A stretch of DNA of 64,000 bases from Pseudomonas sp. LBUM920 (GTDB lineage Bacteria > Pseudomonadota > Gammaproteobacteria > Pseudomonadales > Pseudomonadaceae), in NCBI RefSeq assembly GCF_003852315.1, contig NZ_CP027762.1, forward strand, positions 4,135,501 through 4,199,500, in the 5' to 3' direction. Positions within the stretch are counted from its first letter, which is position 1. Each line of letters begins with the position of its first letter. Made by a program: the position numbers and the translations under genes. Positions 53,901 to 61,842 of this stretch are shown in pieces. A model generated the notes under the pieces. The model searched no databases. It was not told the origin of the DNA and was given only the letters and a program-made list of their open reading frames with translations.

Positions 53901-54215
53901 GCCACCGCCAACTCGATCCTGGTGGTGAGCTTCTGCCGTGAACGCCTGGCCGAACATGGCGATGCGTTGAAGGCCGCCATGGAGGCCGGTTACACGCGCT
54001 TCCGGCCGGTGTGCATGACGGCCCTGGCGATGATCATCGGCATGTTGCCGCTGGCGTTGTCCGAAGAGCAGAACTCGCCCCTTGGCCGGGCGGTGATCGG
54101 CGGCTTGATCTTCGCCACCGTCGCCACCCTGTTGTTTGTACCCGTGGTCTTCAGCCTGGTCCACGGTCGTCACCCTACTCGCGCTGCTGCTGGAGAAACT
54201 TCACATGTCGTCTGA
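50994..54215 (+). CDS. RND efflux transporter, inner-membrane permease
   Basis: The ATG at 50994 follows CGGAGGTTCACGC. The 1073-residue protein has two halves with 12 membrane helices, porter loops and the proton-relay helix (LGGLALAVGILVDDATVTIENI), where the two Asp residues of the HAE families are seen (DD). It exports hydrophobic or amphiphilic compounds. It is first in a three-gene operon: the adaptor start overlaps its stop by 11 bp. Permease-first order is unlike mexAB-oprM. Confidence 0.92.
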   Translation: MLGLVKTALQKPYTFIVLAIFICIVGPMAALKTPTDVFPDIGIPVVAVVWQYNGLSPDAMAGRVIYTYERSLSTTVNDIEHIESQSLPGMGIVKIFFQPGVDIRTANAQVTAVSQTVLKQMPPGITPPLILNYSASTVPILQMAFSSPSLSEAKIRDLVQNNIRLPLSALPGLAMPTPMGGKQRQITLDLDPQALAAKGLSAQDVGNALALQNQIIPVGTAKLGPDEYTILLNNSPKAIDELNDLPIKTVDGALITIGQVAHVRDGSPPQTNIVRVDGHRAVLMPALKNGSISTLSIIDGIRQMLPRINETLPPSLKTSLLGDASVFVKQSVGSVAQEGIIAALLTSAMILLFLGSWRSTLIIAASIPLAVLSAIALLAVTGQTLNVMTLGGLALAVGILVDDATVTIENINWHLEQGKAVKTAILDGAAQIVGPAFVSLLCICIVFVPMFLLQGIAGYLFRPMALAVIFAMASSFILSRTLVPTLAMFLLKPHTPEQGAGHHPEDAFINHHEGDQHKKPRNAVLQSVLNFQQGFERHFSNIRDSYHGLLILALGNRKRFIVGFLACVLASFLLLPSLGQDFFPATDAGALALHVRLPLGTRIEESAAAFDRIEARIREVIPAEELDTIVDNIGIPLSGIDMAYSSSGTIGPQDGDIQVTLKKDHAPTADYVKKLREALPESFPGSHFAFLPADISSQILNFGAPAPLDVKISGRSDEENRTYAVELERRLSHIPGIADLRIQQSTGYPSLQVNVDRMRANGLGITERDVTNSMVASLAGSSQTAPTFWLNPANGVSYSIVAATPQYRLDSLPSLEALPVTGADGQSQILGGVATISRVQSPAVVTHYNIEPTLDLYANVQGRDLGGVARDVQKVLDDTASMRPKGAVISLHGQIDALHEAFSGLSFGLLGAVVLIYLLIVVNFQSWADPFVIITALPAALAGIVWMLFLSGTSLSVPALTGAILCMGVATANSILVVSFCRERLAEHGDALKAAMEAGYTRFRPVCMTALAMIIGMLPLALSEEQNSPLGRAVIGGLIFATVATLLFVPVVFSLVHGRHPTRAAAGETSHVV

Positions 54216-55371
54216 TCACAAACCCTCGCGCAAGCGTCTGATGCTCATGGGTGTCGGCGGCCTGACACTGGCCGCCCTGTTGGTCGCCAACGGCCTGCAC
54301 GCCCGCACGATGCACGAACAATCGGTGAGTGCCTGGACCGAAACCGCCGCGATCCCGCAAGTGATGGTGTTCCAACCCAAACAGAACGTGGCCGGCGATA
54401 CCTTGCGCCTGCCCGCGCACCTTGAGGCGTGGAGCAAGGCGCCGATCCACGCGCGGGTCAGCGGTTACTTGAAGGACTGGAAAGCCGACATCGGCACCCA
54501 GGTCAAAGCCGGGCAAGTGCTCGCCGAAATCGACAGCCCCGACCTCGACCAGCAAATGGCGCAGACCCACGCGCGCCTGGTGCAGGAGCAGGCCAACGCA
54601 CGCCTGGCCGAAACCACCGCCACGCGCTGGCAGAACCTGTTGGCCAGCCATTCGGTGTCGCGTCAGGAGGCCGATGAAAAAACCTCCAACGCTGCCGCCG
54701 CCAAAGCCAACGCCGAGGCGGCCGCCGCCGACTACGCACGGCTGTCGGCACTGGAAAGCTACAAGACCATCCGCGCGCCGTTCGCCGGCACCATCACCGC
54801 GCGCAACACCGACATCGGCCAGTTGATCAAGGCCGACACCGACAGCGACCTGGAGCTGTTCAACATTGCCGATACCCATCAACTCAGACTCTACGTGCCG
54901 GTGCCGCAGAACTATGCAGCCGTGATTCATCCAGGGTTAGAAGCCGAGCTGACGGTGCCCGAGCACCCCGGCGAACACTTCAAGGCGCGCCTGATCGGCG
55001 ACTCCACCGCCATCGACCGCCGCTCCGGCACCCTGCTTGCGCAGTTCGTCGCCGACAACCCCAACGGCGAATTGCTGCCCGGTGATTACGCCGAAGCCAC
55101 CCTGCCGATTCCGGCGGACACCCACGGCGTGAGCATCCCGGCCAGCGCACTGATCTTCCGCGCCCAAGGTACCCAGGTTGCGGTGCTGGACGCGCAAAAT
55201 CACGTGCACTTGCAAGACATCCACATCGGCCTCGACCTCGGCGAACGCCTGGTGATCGACCAAGGCCTGAAACCCGCCGACCGCGTGGTCGACAACCCGC
55301 CCGATGCCCTGCGCGAAGGCGACCCCGTGCAACTGGCCGACGCCGGAGGTGCGCATGCGCCCAAGGCTTAA
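54205..55371 (+). CDS. RND efflux periplasmic adaptor (membrane fusion protein)
   Basis: The ATG at 54205 lies within the permease end and has TGGAGAAACTTCAC upstream. The 388-residue protein has an N-terminal membrane anchor (LMLMGVGGLTLAALLVANGL), a lipoyl/barrel-sandwich domain split around an alpha-hairpin (VSGYLKDWKADIGTQVKAGQVLAEI in part), a beta-barrel and a membrane-proximal domain. It links permease and outer-membrane channel. Confidence 0.92.
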   Translation: MSSDHKPSRKRLMLMGVGGLTLAALLVANGLHARTMHEQSVSAWTETAAIPQVMVFQPKQNVAGDTLRLPAHLEAWSKAPIHARVSGYLKDWKADIGTQVKAGQVLAEIDSPDLDQQMAQTHARLVQEQANARLAETTATRWQNLLASHSVSRQEADEKTSNAAAAKANAEAAAADYARLSALESYKTIRAPFAGTITARNTDIGQLIKADTDSDLELFNIADTHQLRLYVPVPQNYAAVIHPGLEAELTVPEHPGEHFKARLIGDSTAIDRRSGTLLAQFVADNPNGELLPGDYAEATLPIPADTHGVSIPASALIFRAQGTQVAVLDAQNHVHLQDIHIGLDLGERLVIDQGLKPADRVVDNPPDALREGDPVQLADAGGAHAPKA

Positions 55372-56773
55372 ACCCCTGGCGGCGTTGATGCTGCTGCTGT
55401 TGCAGGGCTGCTCGATGGCGCCCACCTACAAGGTGCCGTCGGTGGACCTGCCGGCCGGCTATCGCGAACAGACCAGCGATGGCCCGTGGCACAGCGCGCA
55501 ACCGTCCGACCAACTGGCGCCCGAGTGGTGGAAGCTCTACAACGATCCGCGCCTGACTGACCTGCAACAGCAACTGCTCAAGGCCAACCCGGACCTGGCG
55601 GCGGCATTGGCGCATTTCGATGCGTCCCAGGCGTATGCCAGCCAGTTGCACGCCGGGTTGTTCCCGCAAATTACCGCCAGTGCGCAGCCGCTGCGTCAGC
55701 GGCAATCGGATTCGCGGCCGCTGCGCGGGGACACACAGCCGTCGGTGTACAACAGCAATACGGCGGGCTTCTCGCTGAGCTACGACTTGGACCTGTGGGG
55801 TAAAATCCGCAACCAGGTCGCGGCCGGCGATGCCCAGGCGCAAGCATCCGGCGATGACTTGGCGGTGGCACGCCTGAGCCTGCAACATCAATTGGCGACG
55901 CTGTATGTGCAGCTCAACGGGCTGGATGCGCAGAGCCGGATTCTGAACAGCTCACTGGATGATTTCAACCAGGCATTGCAACTCACGCGCAGCCGTTACG
56001 AGGGCCAGATTGCTTCAGAGCTGGACCTCACCCGTGCGCAAAACCAACTGGCCGAAGCCAAGGCGCAACTCGACGAAGTGCGCGGGCAACGCAACCTCAC
56101 CGAGCATGCGATTGGCGAATTGGTGGGTGTGGCAGCCAGTAACTTCAGCTTGCCGCCCAGCCAGCAATTGATTGCGCTGCCAGGGATTCCGTCGCAGTTG
56201 CCCAGCCACCTGTTGCAACGGCGCCCAGACATTGCGGCGGCGGAACGCCGAGTGTTTGCTGCCAATGCCAATATCGGCGTGGCGAAGGCCGCATGGTACC
56301 CAGACTTCAGCTTGACCGGGTTGATTGGCGGGCAAACTCAGGGAGTTGGCAACCTGCTGTCCGCCGGTAACCGCTACTGGGCGCTGGGGCCTTTGGTGAA
56401 CTTGCCGATCTTTGATGGCGGGCGCTTAAGTGCCAATGAACGTCAGGCCAAAGCCGAGTTTGAAGAGGCTTCGGCGCAGTACCGCAGCCACGTGCTCAAA
56501 GCCGTGCGCGAGGTGGAAGACAACCTGGCGCAGCTAAGGGATTTGCAGCAGGAAGCGCAGGATGAGCAAGCGGCGGCAGATGCGGCGCAGCACACGCAAT
56601 CTCTGGCGATGAACAGCTATCAGGCCGGAGCCGTGAGTTACCTGGATGTGGTGACGGCGCAGACAGCGGCGTTGCAGGCGCAAAGGACCTTGCAAGCGGT
56701 ACAGACGCGGCAGTTGCAGGCGAGTGTGGGGTTGGTCACAGCGCTGGGTGGTGGGTGGCAACCGGGCGCCTGA
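55355..56773 (+). CDS. RND efflux outer-membrane channel (NodT/OprM family)
   Basis: The ATG at 55355 follows GGAGGTGCGC and overlaps the adaptor gene by 17 bp. The 472-residue lipoprotein (LLLLQGC) of the OprM/NodT family has the two repeated helical barrels (NPDLAAALAHFDASQAYASQL and RRPDIAAAERRVFAANANIGVAKA, each shown in part). It completes the tripartite pump. The REPIN array starts about 30 bp after its stop. Confidence 0.92.
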   Translation: MRPRLKPLAALMLLLLQGCSMAPTYKVPSVDLPAGYREQTSDGPWHSAQPSDQLAPEWWKLYNDPRLTDLQQQLLKANPDLAAALAHFDASQAYASQLHAGLFPQITASAQPLRQRQSDSRPLRGDTQPSVYNSNTAGFSLSYDLDLWGKIRNQVAAGDAQAQASGDDLAVARLSLQHQLATLYVQLNGLDAQSRILNSSLDDFNQALQLTRSRYEGQIASELDLTRAQNQLAEAKAQLDEVRGQRNLTEHAIGELVGVAASNFSLPPSQQLIALPGIPSQLPSHLLQRRPDIAAAERRVFAANANIGVAKAAWYPDFSLTGLIGGQTQGVGNLLSAGNRYWALGPLVNLPIFDGGRLSANERQAKAEFEEASAQYRSHVLKAVREVEDNLAQLRDLQQEAQDEQAAADAAQHTQSLAMNSYQAGAVSYLDVVTAQTAALQAQRTLQAVQTRQLQASVGLVTALGGGWQPGA

Positions 56774-56804
56774 GATCGCTTGGAGGTTCAGCTCGGTTGT
56801 AAAG

Positions 56805-57650
56805 GTGAGAAAGGGCTCGCCCTCGATGGCGGTGCGCCATAGGGCTCATTTGTAACTGATACACCGCAATCGGGGGCAAGCCCCCTCCCACAGGGGTTTT
56901 GCGCCAGACACACAATGTGTGAACACCTCAGATCCAATGTGGGAGGGGGCTTGCCCCCGATGGCGGTGTGCCATAAGGCTTATTTGTAACTGATACACCG
57001 CAATCGGGGGCAAGCCCCCTCCCACAGGGGTTTTGCGCCAGACACACAATGTGTGAACACCTCAGATCCAATGTGGGAGGGGGCTTGCCCCCGATGGCGG
57101 TGTGCCATAAGGCTTATTTGTAACTGATACACCGCAATCGGGGGCAAGCCCCCTCCCACAGGGGTTCTGCGCCAGACACAAAATGTATGAATACCTCAGA
57201 TCCAATGTGGGAGGGGGCTTGCCCCCGATGGCGGTGTGCCATAAGGCTTATTTGTATCTGATACACCGCTATCGTGGGCAAGCCCCCTTCCACAGAGGGG
57301 CCTGCGCCAGGCACGCGATGTATTAACACCTCAGATCCAATTTGGTTGGGGGCTTGCCCCTCTCACAGGGGTTCTGCGCCAGACACAGCATGTATGAACA
57401 CCTCAGAGCCAATGTGGGAGGGGGCTTGCCCCCGATGGCGGTGTGCCATAAGGCTTATTTGTATCTGATACACCGCTATCGGGGGCAAGCCCCCTTCCAC
57501 AGGGGGGCCTGCGCCAGGCACACGATGTATTAACACCTCAGATCCAATTTGGTTGGGGGCTTGCCCCTCTCACAGGGGTTCTGCGCCAGACACAGAATGT
57601 ATGAACACCTCAGATCCAATGTGGGAGGGGGCTTGCCCCCGATGGCGTCC
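56805..57650. repeat. Tandem REPIN array, family B, with 134-bp units and 207-bp higher-order repeat
   Basis: Units begin at 56805 (degenerate), 56939, 57073, 57207, 57342 (short), 57414, 57549 (short) and 57621 (partial). Full units are 134-135 bp: a GTGGGAGGGGGCTTGCCCCC arm, an inner stem GCGGTGT/ACACCGC, the inverted arm, and a 45-bp spacer. Short units are 72 bp. Long plus short make a 207-bp block present twice in a row (57207-57413 and 57414-57620). Small open frames in the array are repeat artefacts. Confidence 0.92.
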
Positions 57651-57738
57651 CTCCAGACACATCCTGCCAAAAGCCTGTCGATCACTCCTGGATTACTCGA
57701 TCTAGCCTCTCAACACCCATCCAGAGAGAGGCCAAGGA

Positions 57739-58197
57739 ATGCCTGACTTACCCGCTTCACACCGCCTGCGCATTGGACGCTTCAGCGAACTCAACCGCAT
57801 CTACCTCATCACCACCAACACTCACGAACGCCTTCCCATCTTTAGCAATTTCCATCTGGGTCGCCTGGTGGTCTGGCAATTTCGGCTGGCCCAATACCAA
57901 GGACTCGCCAACTCCCTGGCGTGGGTGATCATGCCGGACCATTTCCACTGGATTATCGAACTGCAAAAAAGCTCGCTGGCGGATTTGATGCGGCATGTGA
58001 AATCCAAGAGCACGCGGTCCGTCAATGGCGCAAGTGGGCGCAAGGGAAGGCTCTGGCAGGAAAGTTTCCATGACCGAGCGCTACGCAAGGAAGATGACGT
58101 AGTGAAGATGGCCAGGTATGTGGTGGCCAATCCACTGCGGGCCGGGTTGGTGGAACGGATTGGCGACTACCCTTTATGGGACGCGATTTGGATCTAG
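57739..58197 (+). CDS. RAYT: REP-associated tyrosine transposase
   Basis: The 152-residue protein belongs to the Y1/HUH (IS200/IS605-related) RAYT family. The HUH motif is H68-F-H70 in MPDHFHWIIEL, WQESFHDRALR is the conserved middle motif, and Y127 in ARYVVANPLRAG is the candidate nucleophile. RAYTs are thought to move or copy REP/REPIN sequences. It is enclosed by family B REPINs on both sides (56805-57650 and 58220-58305), which marks family B as its likely substrate. Confidence 0.93.
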   Translation: MPDLPASHRLRIGRFSELNRIYLITTNTHERLPIFSNFHLGRLVVWQFRLAQYQGLANSLAWVIMPDHFHWIIELQKSSLADLMRHVKSKSTRSVNGASGRKGRLWQESFHDRALRKEDDVVKMARYVVANPLRAGLVERIGDYPLWDAIWI

Positions 58198-58219
58198 CGC
58201 CCAGCAAACCCGTTCAAAG

Positions 58220-58305
58220 GTGGGAGGGGGCTTGCCCCCGATCGCGGTGTATCAGAGCCAGCTCAGCTAAATGACCCACTGCCATCGGGGGCAAGTCCCC
58301 TCCCA
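58220..58305. repeat. REPIN, family B, downstream flank of the RAYT
   Basis: Inverted pair GTGGGAGGGGGCTTGCCCCC ... GGGGGCAAGTCCCCTCCCAC with a diverged middle. It lies 23 bp after the RAYT stop. Confidence 0.9.
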
Positions 58306-58322
58306 CATTTTTCAACCGCCGG

Positions 58323-59606
58323 TCAGGCAGCCAGCTTGCCGCTGGCGATCGCCGCCGAAGCCGCCACCATCGCCCTCAACAACACCGCACACCCCGCCGC
58401 CAGGTCATCCGGTGCGGCGTTCTCGATTTCGTTGTGGCTGATGCCGCCTTCGCACGGCACAAAGATCATCCCGGCCGGGCCGAGTTCGGCGACGAAGATC
58501 GCGTCGTGCCCTGCCCCGCTGACAATGTCCATGTTCGACAGCCCCAGCCCATTCGCCGCATCCCGCACAGCGTCCACGCAGCCTTTATCGAAATACAGCG
58601 GCGGGAAATCGGCGGTGGGTTCCAGCTCAAACGTCAGCCCATGCTTGGCACAGGTTTCGTCAATCACCTTGCGCACTTGGGCAATCATCGAATCCAGGCG
58701 TGCCGGTTCCAGGTGACGGAAGTCCAGGGTCATGCGCACCTCACCCGGAATCACGTTGCGCGAGCCGGGATACGCCTGCAGGCAACCGACAGTGCCACAC
58801 GCATGCGGCTGATGCCCCAGCGCCGCCGCATTCACCGCCGCCACCACGGCCGCCGCGCCCACTAACGCATCCTTGCGCAAGTGCATCGGCGTAGGCCCGG
58901 CATGCGCCTCAACACCGCGCAGTTTCAGGTCGAACCACTTCTGTCCCAATGCCCCCAACACCACGCCGATGGTTTTCTTTTCATCCTCAAGAATCGGCCC
59001 TTGTTCGATATGCGCCTCGAAGTAAGCCCCGACTTTATGCCCGCTGACCGGCCGCGTGCCCGCATAGCCAATGGCATTGAGCGCATCCCCCACGCTCACG
59101 CCCTCCACATCCAGCTTGGCCAAGGTCTCGGCCAGGGTAAATTTCTCGGCAAACACGCCAGAGCCCATCATGCACGGCGGAAAGCGTGAGCCTTCCTCGT
59201 TGGTCCACACCACCACTTCCAGCGGTGCTTCGGTTTCGATCTTGAGGTCATTGAGCGTGCGCAGCACTTCCACGCCCGCCAACACGCCGAAGCAACCGTC
59301 AAACTTGCCGCCCGTGGGCTGGGTGTCGATATGGCTGCCCGTCATCACTGGCGGCAAGTTGGGATTGCGACCCGGGCGACGGGCGAAGATGTTGCCGATG
59401 CCGTCGATGGTCACGGTGCAACCGGCTTCCTCGCACCACTGCACAAACAGGTCACGGGCTTTGCGATCAAGGTCGGTGAGGGCCAGTCGGCACACACCGC
59501 CTTTGGGTGTGGCGCCGAATTTGGCCAGGTCCATCAGCGACTGCCACAAGCGGTCGCGGTTGATGTGCTGATGGGTGGATTGCAGCACGTCGATGGCAGC
59601 GTTCAT
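58323..59606 (-). CDS. M20-family Zn-dependent amidohydrolase, probable N-carbamoyl-beta-alanine hydrolase
   Basis: The 427-residue protein of the allantoate amidohydrolase/HyuC group has metal-ligand motifs TGSHIDTQPTGGKFDG and NEEGSRFPP, and GVEAHAGPTPM in the dimerisation domain. Within this cluster (dihydropyrimidinase, NCS1 transporter, dihydropyrimidine dehydrogenase subunit) it most likely cleaves N-carbamoyl-beta-alanine to beta-alanine, CO2 and ammonia, the last step of reductive pyrimidine breakdown. Allantoate or L-carbamoylase activity is the alternative. Confidence 0.9.
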   Translation of the reverse strand: MNAAIDVLQSTHQHINRDRLWQSLMDLAKFGATPKGGVCRLALTDLDRKARDLFVQWCEEAGCTVTIDGIGNIFARRPGRNPNLPPVMTGSHIDTQPTGGKFDGCFGVLAGVEVLRTLNDLKIETEAPLEVVVWTNEEGSRFPPCMMGSGVFAEKFTLAETLAKLDVEGVSVGDALNAIGYAGTRPVSGHKVGAYFEAHIEQGPILEDEKKTIGVVLGALGQKWFDLKLRGVEAHAGPTPMHLRKDALVGAAAVVAAVNAAALGHQPHACGTVGCLQAYPGSRNVIPGEVRMTLDFRHLEPARLDSMIAQVRKVIDETCAKHGLTFELEPTADFPPLYFDKGCVDAVRDAANGLGLSNMDIVSGAGHDAIFVAELGPAGMIFVPCEGGISHNEIENAAPDDLAAGCAVLLRAMVAASAAIASGKLAA

Positions 59607-59669
59607 GGGGATCTCCTCAGGCTACTGTTCTTATGAATTGACTCGCTCAAATAGGGGGAGCCGGTATGT

Positions 59670-59754
59670 GTGGGAGCTGGCTTGCCTGCGCTCCAGGCGG
59701 CTCGATATTCCTGCAGAGCCGAGGTGATGCAATCGCAGGCAAGCCAGCTCCTAC
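59670..59754. repeat. REPIN, family C (GTGGGAGCTGGCTTGCCTGC)
   Basis: Inverted pair with a distinct arm sequence (GCTGGC instead of GCGGGC or GGGGGC), lying between the amidohydrolase and transporter genes. The right arm ends CTCCTAC. Confidence 0.88.
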
Positions 59755-59765
59755 ATTGGCCGTTT

Positions 59766-61253
59766 TTACAAAGGTGATTTAGCGGTGACTGGGCTGATAC
59801 CACGTTTGGCATTCAACCCGTAATACAACAACCCACCCAGCGCCGATCCGGTAAACCAGCCATAGCTGTAGAACCAGCTGAACGCATCACTGCCCAGCGA
59901 CAGCAAGGTCAGCACCACGGGCACGCCGAAGGCGATAAAACCGCTCCAGTTCCACGCCGGGTACACGTCGTCACGGTACAAACCGGCCAGGTCGAGCTGC
60001 TGTTTGCGGGTGATGAAGTAGTCCACCACCATGATCCCGGCAATCGGCCCCAGCAGGCTTGAATAGCCCAGCAACCAGTTCGAATACACGGTTTCCAGGC
60101 TCACGTCCGAGACGATCAGCCCGAGTTTTTTCAGCAGTTCATGGCCCATCAACGCAAGCCCCACCAGGCCAGTGAGGATCACCGCAGTGGTGCGGTTGAT
60201 CAGCTTGGGCGCGATGTTCTGGAAGTCGTTGGTCGGTGAGACGATGTTCGCCGCAGTGTTGGTGGACAAGGTGGCGATGATGATCAGCAGCATGGCGATG
60301 GCCACCCACACCGGGCTCTGGATGTGCCCGATCAAGGTCACCGGGTCGGAGACGCTGACGCCCACCAGTTTCACCGACGCGGCGGTCATGATCACGCCAA
60401 GGGCAGCGAACAGGAACATGGTCAGCGGCAGGCCGAAAATCTGCCCGAGAATCTGGTCCTTCTGACTTTTGGCGTAGCGGCTGAAGTCGGGAATATTCAG
60501 CGACAATGTCGCCCAGAAACCCACCATCGCCGTGAGCCCCGCCATGAAGTAACCGGTGAGGCTCGCGCCTTCGGGGCGCTTGGGTGGAATCGCCATCAGC
60601 TCGCTGATTGACACGTTCGGCATTGCCCACACCAGCAGGCCGATCCCCACCGCCACCAGCAACGGCGCAGACAGGGTTTCGAGGCGTTTGATCGACTCGG
60701 CGCCGCGCAGCACCACCCACAGGTTCAGGCACCAGAAAATCATGAAACCGATGACTTCACCGGTACCGCCAAGGGATTTCCAACCCTCGAAAATCGAGCC
60801 CAGAAACAGGTGAATTGCCAGCCCGCCGAACATTGTCTGAATGCCAAACCAGCCGCACGCGACCAGCGCGCGAATCAGGCACGGCACGTTGGAGCCGAGG
60901 ATGCCAAACGAAGAACGCAACAAGACGGGAAACGGAATGCCGTACTTGGTGCCGGGAAACGCGTTAAGGGTCAGCGGGATCAGCACCACGATATTGGCCA
61001 GCAAAATCGCCATCAGCGCCTCGCCCACCGACAAGCCGAAGTAGGCGGTGAGCACCCCGCCGAGCGTGTAGGTGGGCACGCAGATCGACATGCCGATCCA
61101 CAGCGCGGTGATGTGCCACGTGTTCCAGGTGCGTTCATGCACCTTGGTCGGTGCCATGTCGTGGTTGTAGCGGGGGCTGTCGAGGACGTCGGCGCCGGCG
61201 TCGAGTTCGTACAGGCCGTTGCGTTCAATGACTTGCGATCTGTTCTGTTGCAT
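59766..61253 (-). CDS. NCS1-family nucleobase/cation symporter
   Basis: The 495-residue protein has about 12 membrane helices. The N-terminal WNTWHITALWIGMSICVPTYTLG region (in part) and NIPDFSRYAKS are NCS1 hallmarks. In this operon it likely imports uracil, thymine, dihydropyrimidine or hydantoin-like compounds. It is transcribed with the amidohydrolase and divergent from the dihydropyrimidinase gene. Confidence 0.9.
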   Translation of the reverse strand: MQQNRSQVIERNGLYELDAGADVLDSPRYNHDMAPTKVHERTWNTWHITALWIGMSICVPTYTLGGVLTAYFGLSVGEALMAILLANIVVLIPLTLNAFPGTKYGIPFPVLLRSSFGILGSNVPCLIRALVACGWFGIQTMFGGLAIHLFLGSIFEGWKSLGGTGEVIGFMIFWCLNLWVVLRGAESIKRLETLSAPLLVAVGIGLLVWAMPNVSISELMAIPPKRPEGASLTGYFMAGLTAMVGFWATLSLNIPDFSRYAKSQKDQILGQIFGLPLTMFLFAALGVIMTAASVKLVGVSVSDPVTLIGHIQSPVWVAIAMLLIIIATLSTNTAANIVSPTNDFQNIAPKLINRTTAVILTGLVGLALMGHELLKKLGLIVSDVSLETVYSNWLLGYSSLLGPIAGIMVVDYFITRKQQLDLAGLYRDDVYPAWNWSGFIAFGVPVVLTLLSLGSDAFSWFYSYGWFTGSALGGLLYYGLNAKRGISPVTAKSPL

Positions 61254-61842
61254 GGCCGCTCCACGGTTTTTTCGAATTATTGTTGCTCACCCGACGCTAA
61301 GCGCAGGGTGGCCGGAGTACCTCGTAAACAACATGACATCACGGGCCCGGCCAGCCGCCACTGCACTCAATAACCGTGCCGACCTGCCACCTTGAACCCG
61401 CACCGCTTATATAACGTGCTGATGTTAATCAGCTTTCCGATTGCGCCTTCGGAACTTGCCGCCTCACTCAGGCTACATAATGCGAAGTTGCCGAACTGTC
61501 AGGACTCAATCTGGTGCAACACAATTATTTTTATTTCCTGTCGCCGTCAAGGGGCATGTCTCAAGCGTCTGATTTGCAATAAGAAATGTTGCTCAAATCA
61601 AGAACCTGTCAAGTGCGTCAAAATGGTTAACGGTCGCCACATTTTGGTGAATTTATATTTTTATCGTTATTAATCAATGAGTTAAAACCAATATAAGCTT
61701 ATAAAAAATCTTCTTGCTCATTCGAAAAACTCCGGCTAGTTTCTATTCCTGTCACCGATGACAGGATTTAATTGTTCATCGGCAAGCAGCATTACAACAC
61801 TTAGAACTGGCACAAGCCGGTCAAGCCTGTGAGGAACTCGAC
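61254..61842. promoter_or_regulatory. Divergent regulatory region of the pyrimidine-degradation cluster
   Basis: This stretch of 589 bp is AT-rich from about 61400 to 61760, in contrast to the coding DNA around it. It contains the inverted repeat CCTGTCA-CCGA-TGACAGG (61748-61765), about 78 bp before the dihydropyrimidinase start, a candidate operator or hairpin. A 93-codon frame at 61392-61673 has no protein features. No regulator gene is in the window part of the cluster. Confidence 0.6.

Noticed and set aside
56805..57650. CRISPR-like array
   Set aside because: The repeats are 134 bp with internal inverted arms and nearly constant spacers, not 28-37-bp repeats with unique spacers. They are REPINs, and no cas genes are present.
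56846..57746. Several 60-70-codon frames inside the repeat array
   Set aside because: They have the same translation in each unit because they are copies of the REP arms, with no independent start signals.
61392..61673. 93-codon plus frame in the pyrimidine cluster control region
   Set aside because: No RBS or domain, and Cys/Lys/Asn content reflects AT-rich DNA.
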